DNA from: Pseudanabaena sp. CAN_BIN31
GTDB taxonomy: Bacteria; Cyanobacteriota; Cyanobacteriia; Pseudanabaenales; Pseudanabaenaceae
NCBI GenBank assembly: GCA_026785865.1
Contig: JAJAZG010000535.1
Location: forward strand, 1 to 16,144
Direction of reading: 5' to 3'
DNA length: 16,144 bases
Below the pieces are notes generated by a model. That model did not search any database and was not told where the DNA came from. It was given only the letters and a program-made list of their open reading frames with translations. The position numbers and the translations under genes were made by a program. Each line of letters opens with the position of its first letter. Positions within the stretch are counted from its first letter, which is position 1. Shown piece by piece: positions 14,424 to 16,144 of this stretch.

Positions 14424-15520
14424 TAATTTTTCAATTGAAAGGGCGTATACTTGCCTCCCAATCCCTCAACAATGGTGCGAGTATTGGCAATCAACATACC
14501 TGCGTAGGTTTCAGCTTCACTCCCTTTCACGCCTAATCCATCGGCATAAAGTTCGCGTTCTGAGACTTTAACATTCGCTTCTTTGGCGACAGTGTTAATT
14601 AATTTAGGATTTATTGACACTTCTGCAAAAATTGTCGGAACCTTACTGGACTTGATCACATTTACCAAGTCTTTAACTCTTGTGGGAGTTGGTTGCTCAT
14701 CCGTACTGATTCCATTTAAAGCACCTTCAACGGGAATGCCATAGGCTGCGGCGTAGTAACCAAGCGCATCATGAGTAGTGATAAGCTTACGTGAAGCTTC
14801 AGGAATTGTCGTAATTTGAGCCTTGATCCAAGTATCGATTTGTTCTAGTTCACTGACGAGTTTGGCAGTATTTTTGGCATAAGTTTCCGCTTGGTCAGGA
14901 CGTAGATTACTCAAGCTTTTGCTGATTGACTGAGTGATTTTGATGCCATTCTGAGCATTGTTCCACACATGGGGATCGGCTTCTTTTGTAGCTTTTTTAT
15001 CCTCTTTTTTGTCTTCTTTCTCATGACTGTGATTATGTCCGTTTTCTGTCATTAAAGGAGTTGGCACTGCCACTTCATTTACAGCAATTTTTGGCGCAGG
15101 ATTGGAACTTGCGTTGATTAGTTTGATCACACTTGGCTCAAAGTCATAGCCACCATAGAGAACCAACTTAGCTGAGTCGATCGCTTTACGATCGTCAGGA
15201 TTGGGCTGATAAACATGGGGATCGGTTCCTGCTTCGATCAAGCATTTGAGATTAATCGTGTCTCCTGCTATTTGCCGTGCTAACCCACAGGAAACTGAGT
15301 TGGTGGCAACAACTAGGAGTAAATCCTCAGTTTTTGTAGCAGGAGAAGTTGTTTGGGCTGTTGTGGCGGCGGGGCTACTGATGGGCTTGTTGGCTTCAGT
15401 AACGGTACAAGCCGTTAAGCTAGCAGCGATCGCCATTACCGCCGCCAATGAATAAACTTTAAAATTCTTTTTAGAGTTTAACTCTGAGCCTAGCGATTTT
15501 GTAGATAGTTTCAAAGGCAT
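14423..15520 (-). CDS. znuA: Zinc ABC transporter substrate-binding lipoprotein ZnuA
   Basis: The 365-aa protein is a cluster A-I solute-binding protein of a metal ABC importer. A positively charged N-terminus and hydrophobic stretch end in lipobox LTAC (Cys38), so it is probably lipid-anchored in the periplasm. Likely metal ligands are His102 (DPHVY), His184 (DPHVW), His250 (TTHDALGYY) and Asp327 (YADGLG). The third His, where manganese-binding relatives carry Glu, favours zinc. A His- and acid-rich loop, NGHNHSHEKEDKK (160-172), is the usual zinc-sensing or scavenging loop of ZnuA. The permease and ATPase genes (znuB, znuC) are not in the window. The 7-1-7 palindrome 30 bases upstream suggests Zur repression when zinc is sufficient. 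The N-terminus is long; an internal start nearer the hydrophobic segment is possible. Confidence 0.93.
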   Translation of the reverse strand: MPLKLSTKSLGSELNSKKNFKVYSLAAVMAIAASLTACTVTEANKPISSPAATTAQTTSPATKTEDLLLVVATNSVSCGLARQIAGDTINLKCLIEAGTDPHVYQPNPDDRKAIDSAKLVLYGGYDFEPSVIKLINASSNPAPKIAVNEVAVPTPLMTENGHNHSHEKEDKKEDKKATKEADPHVWNNAQNGIKITQSISKSLSNLRPDQAETYAKNTAKLVSELEQIDTWIKAQITTIPEASRKLITTHDALGYYAAAYGIPVEGALNGISTDEQPTPTRVKDLVNVIKSSKVPTIFAEVSINPKLINTVAKEANVKVSERELYADGLGVKGSEAETYAGMLIANTRTIVEGLGGKYTPFQLKN

Positions 15521-15549
15521 ATTTATGTTTTACTACAAGGCTGTAAATA

Positions 15550-15566
15550 ATGATAATCATTATCAT
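15550..15566. promoter_or_regulatory. Zur box (7-1-7 palindrome) controlling znuA
   Basis: The core TGATAAT-C-ATTATCA (15551-15565) is a perfect 7-1-7 inverted repeat of the Zur type, with one more paired base each side. It also resembles a Fur box, but position and gene content favour Zur. It sits 30 bases before the znuA start and overlaps a minus-strand -10-like TATGAT/TATTAT (about 15562-15570). Confidence 0.85.
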
Positions 15567-15591
15567 AATACTTTTTAGTAAAAATAACCCT

Positions 15592-16144
15592 TTAGATGAG
15601 CGGGACTTTTTTAGGTTCAAGAGGTTCAGTCTTAGGATTTACGAAAGGAACAACTAGAGTATTAGTATCAATAGTCGTTGGTTGATTAGGTAACGGCTCT
15701 AATACTGGCGAATCTTTTTTTGAAGTTGGAACTATTGGCTCATTCATAGAAGGAGTTTTTGACTGCTCTGATACTTTGCGAGAAATATTTTGCGCTGCTA
15801 AACGTTTTTGTTCAGTTTCTTGGGCTGCTAACTGCTCATTTTCTTGACGACGACGATCTTCATTTTGACGTTAAAATTGCGAACCCTGTTCTTCAAAAGT
15901 GACGCGCACTTTGACATTAGTCCGCCCACCTTCAGGAATGGTTTGCGGATTAAATTGCCGTTTACTCATCGCTTCGATGGTTTCGCGATCGGTCTGCTCG
16001 TCACCGCTAGATTGACGCAATCGCACATTAGTAACTCTATTGGACTTTGGACAAATAAGATTTACTCACTCGGTAACATCAAGTGAGTAGATAGGGATAG
16101 AAGGTGTTATAGCTAGAAGCTAAGCAGCAACTTGAGGTGGAAGA
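15592..16144 (-). pseudogene. TonB-like energy-transducer pseudogene with three in-frame stops
   Basis: One continuous minus-strand frame runs from the window end to a TAA at 15592-15594 but is broken by TAG (16120-16122), TGA (16066-16068) and TAA (15871-15873). Between the TGA and the last internal stop it reads VTNVRLRQSSGDEQ, then AMSKRQFNP and VKVRVTFEEQGSQF, the typical C-terminal fold of TonB-family transducers. After the TAA the same frame carries on as a 92-residue Gln/Glu/Arg-rich and Pro-rich tail (RRRQENEQLAAQ, then EPLEPKKVPLI). Tails like this follow the TonB domain in cyanobacterial homologues, so TAA probably replaced CAA or GAA. The gene lies in line with znuA and may once have fed a TonB-dependent metal receptor. 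The 5' end is outside the window. Confidence 0.75.

Noticed and set aside
14130..14571. Plus-strand frames at 14130-14333 and 14353-14571 opposite the small Cys protein and the end of znuA.
   Set aside because: The minus-strand genes have clear coupling and motifs; the plus-strand products show none.
15550..15566. Calling the palindrome a Fur box.
   Set aside because: It fits a Fur box almost as well, but it lies directly before znuA and matches the 7-1-7 Zur form exactly, so Zur was preferred.

Overview
This window is cyanobacterial chromosome. The signs are a cyanobacterial-type ATP synthase alpha gene, many copies of the HIP1 octamer GCGATCGC (for example at 4811, 4880, 4902, 5587, 6300, 6420, 7011, 7944, 8117 and 8546), a CCCCCC/GGGGGG repeat of the sort scattered through filamentous cyanobacterial genomes, and a Zur-box-controlled znuA. 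A Pseudanabaena-like organism is my best guess, but the genus is not proven by anything in the window.

Layout. (1) 1-1453: the 3' nine-tenths of atpA, running in from the left, followed by two perfect palindromes, the second being a bidirectional terminator. (2) 1523-10210, minus strand: a three-gene operon that looks like a restriction or anti-phage system. In transcription order it encodes a PLD-nuclease/SNF2-helicase fusion, a 1251-aa Eco57I-type DNA methyltransferase, and a RecF/SMC-like ATPase with an unusual C-terminal helical domain. (3) 10247-11662: a decayed partial atpA copy with its own terminator, a HicBA toxin-antitoxin pair, a divergent DUF2442 gene, and another copy of the atpA tail plus terminator. 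(4) 11672-13060: a solitary ParA-like ATPase and a third, more diverged atpA tail plus terminator. (5) 13137-15594, minus strand: a zinc-homeostasis cluster of znuA, a small Cys-rich protein and a COG0523 GTPase behind a 7-1-7 Zur box. (6) 15592-16144: the wreck of a TonB-like gene with three in-frame stops.

The most striking feature is architectural. The last codons of atpA and the terminator after it recur three more times, always in the same orientation (tails ending at 10435, 11582 and 12999; palindromes at 10443-10490, 11627-11662 and 13015-13060). These repeats cut the region between atpA and the zinc operon into three cargo modules: defence operon, toxin-antitoxin plus DUF2442, and ParA. 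This fits repeated insertion of accessory DNA at the 3' end of atpA, with each event regenerating a complete atpA C-terminus and leaving the old tail behind. No recombinase is visible, so the mechanism is open.

Functionally, the defence operon would combine modification (methyltransferase), DNA translocation and cleavage (PLD-SNF2) and an ATP-dependent sensor or effector (RecF-like ATPase). The protein set does not match any system I can name exactly. The zinc cluster joins high-affinity periplasmic zinc capture (ZnuA) to intracellular zinc allocation (COG0523) under one Zur-type operator; znuB and znuC are not in the window.
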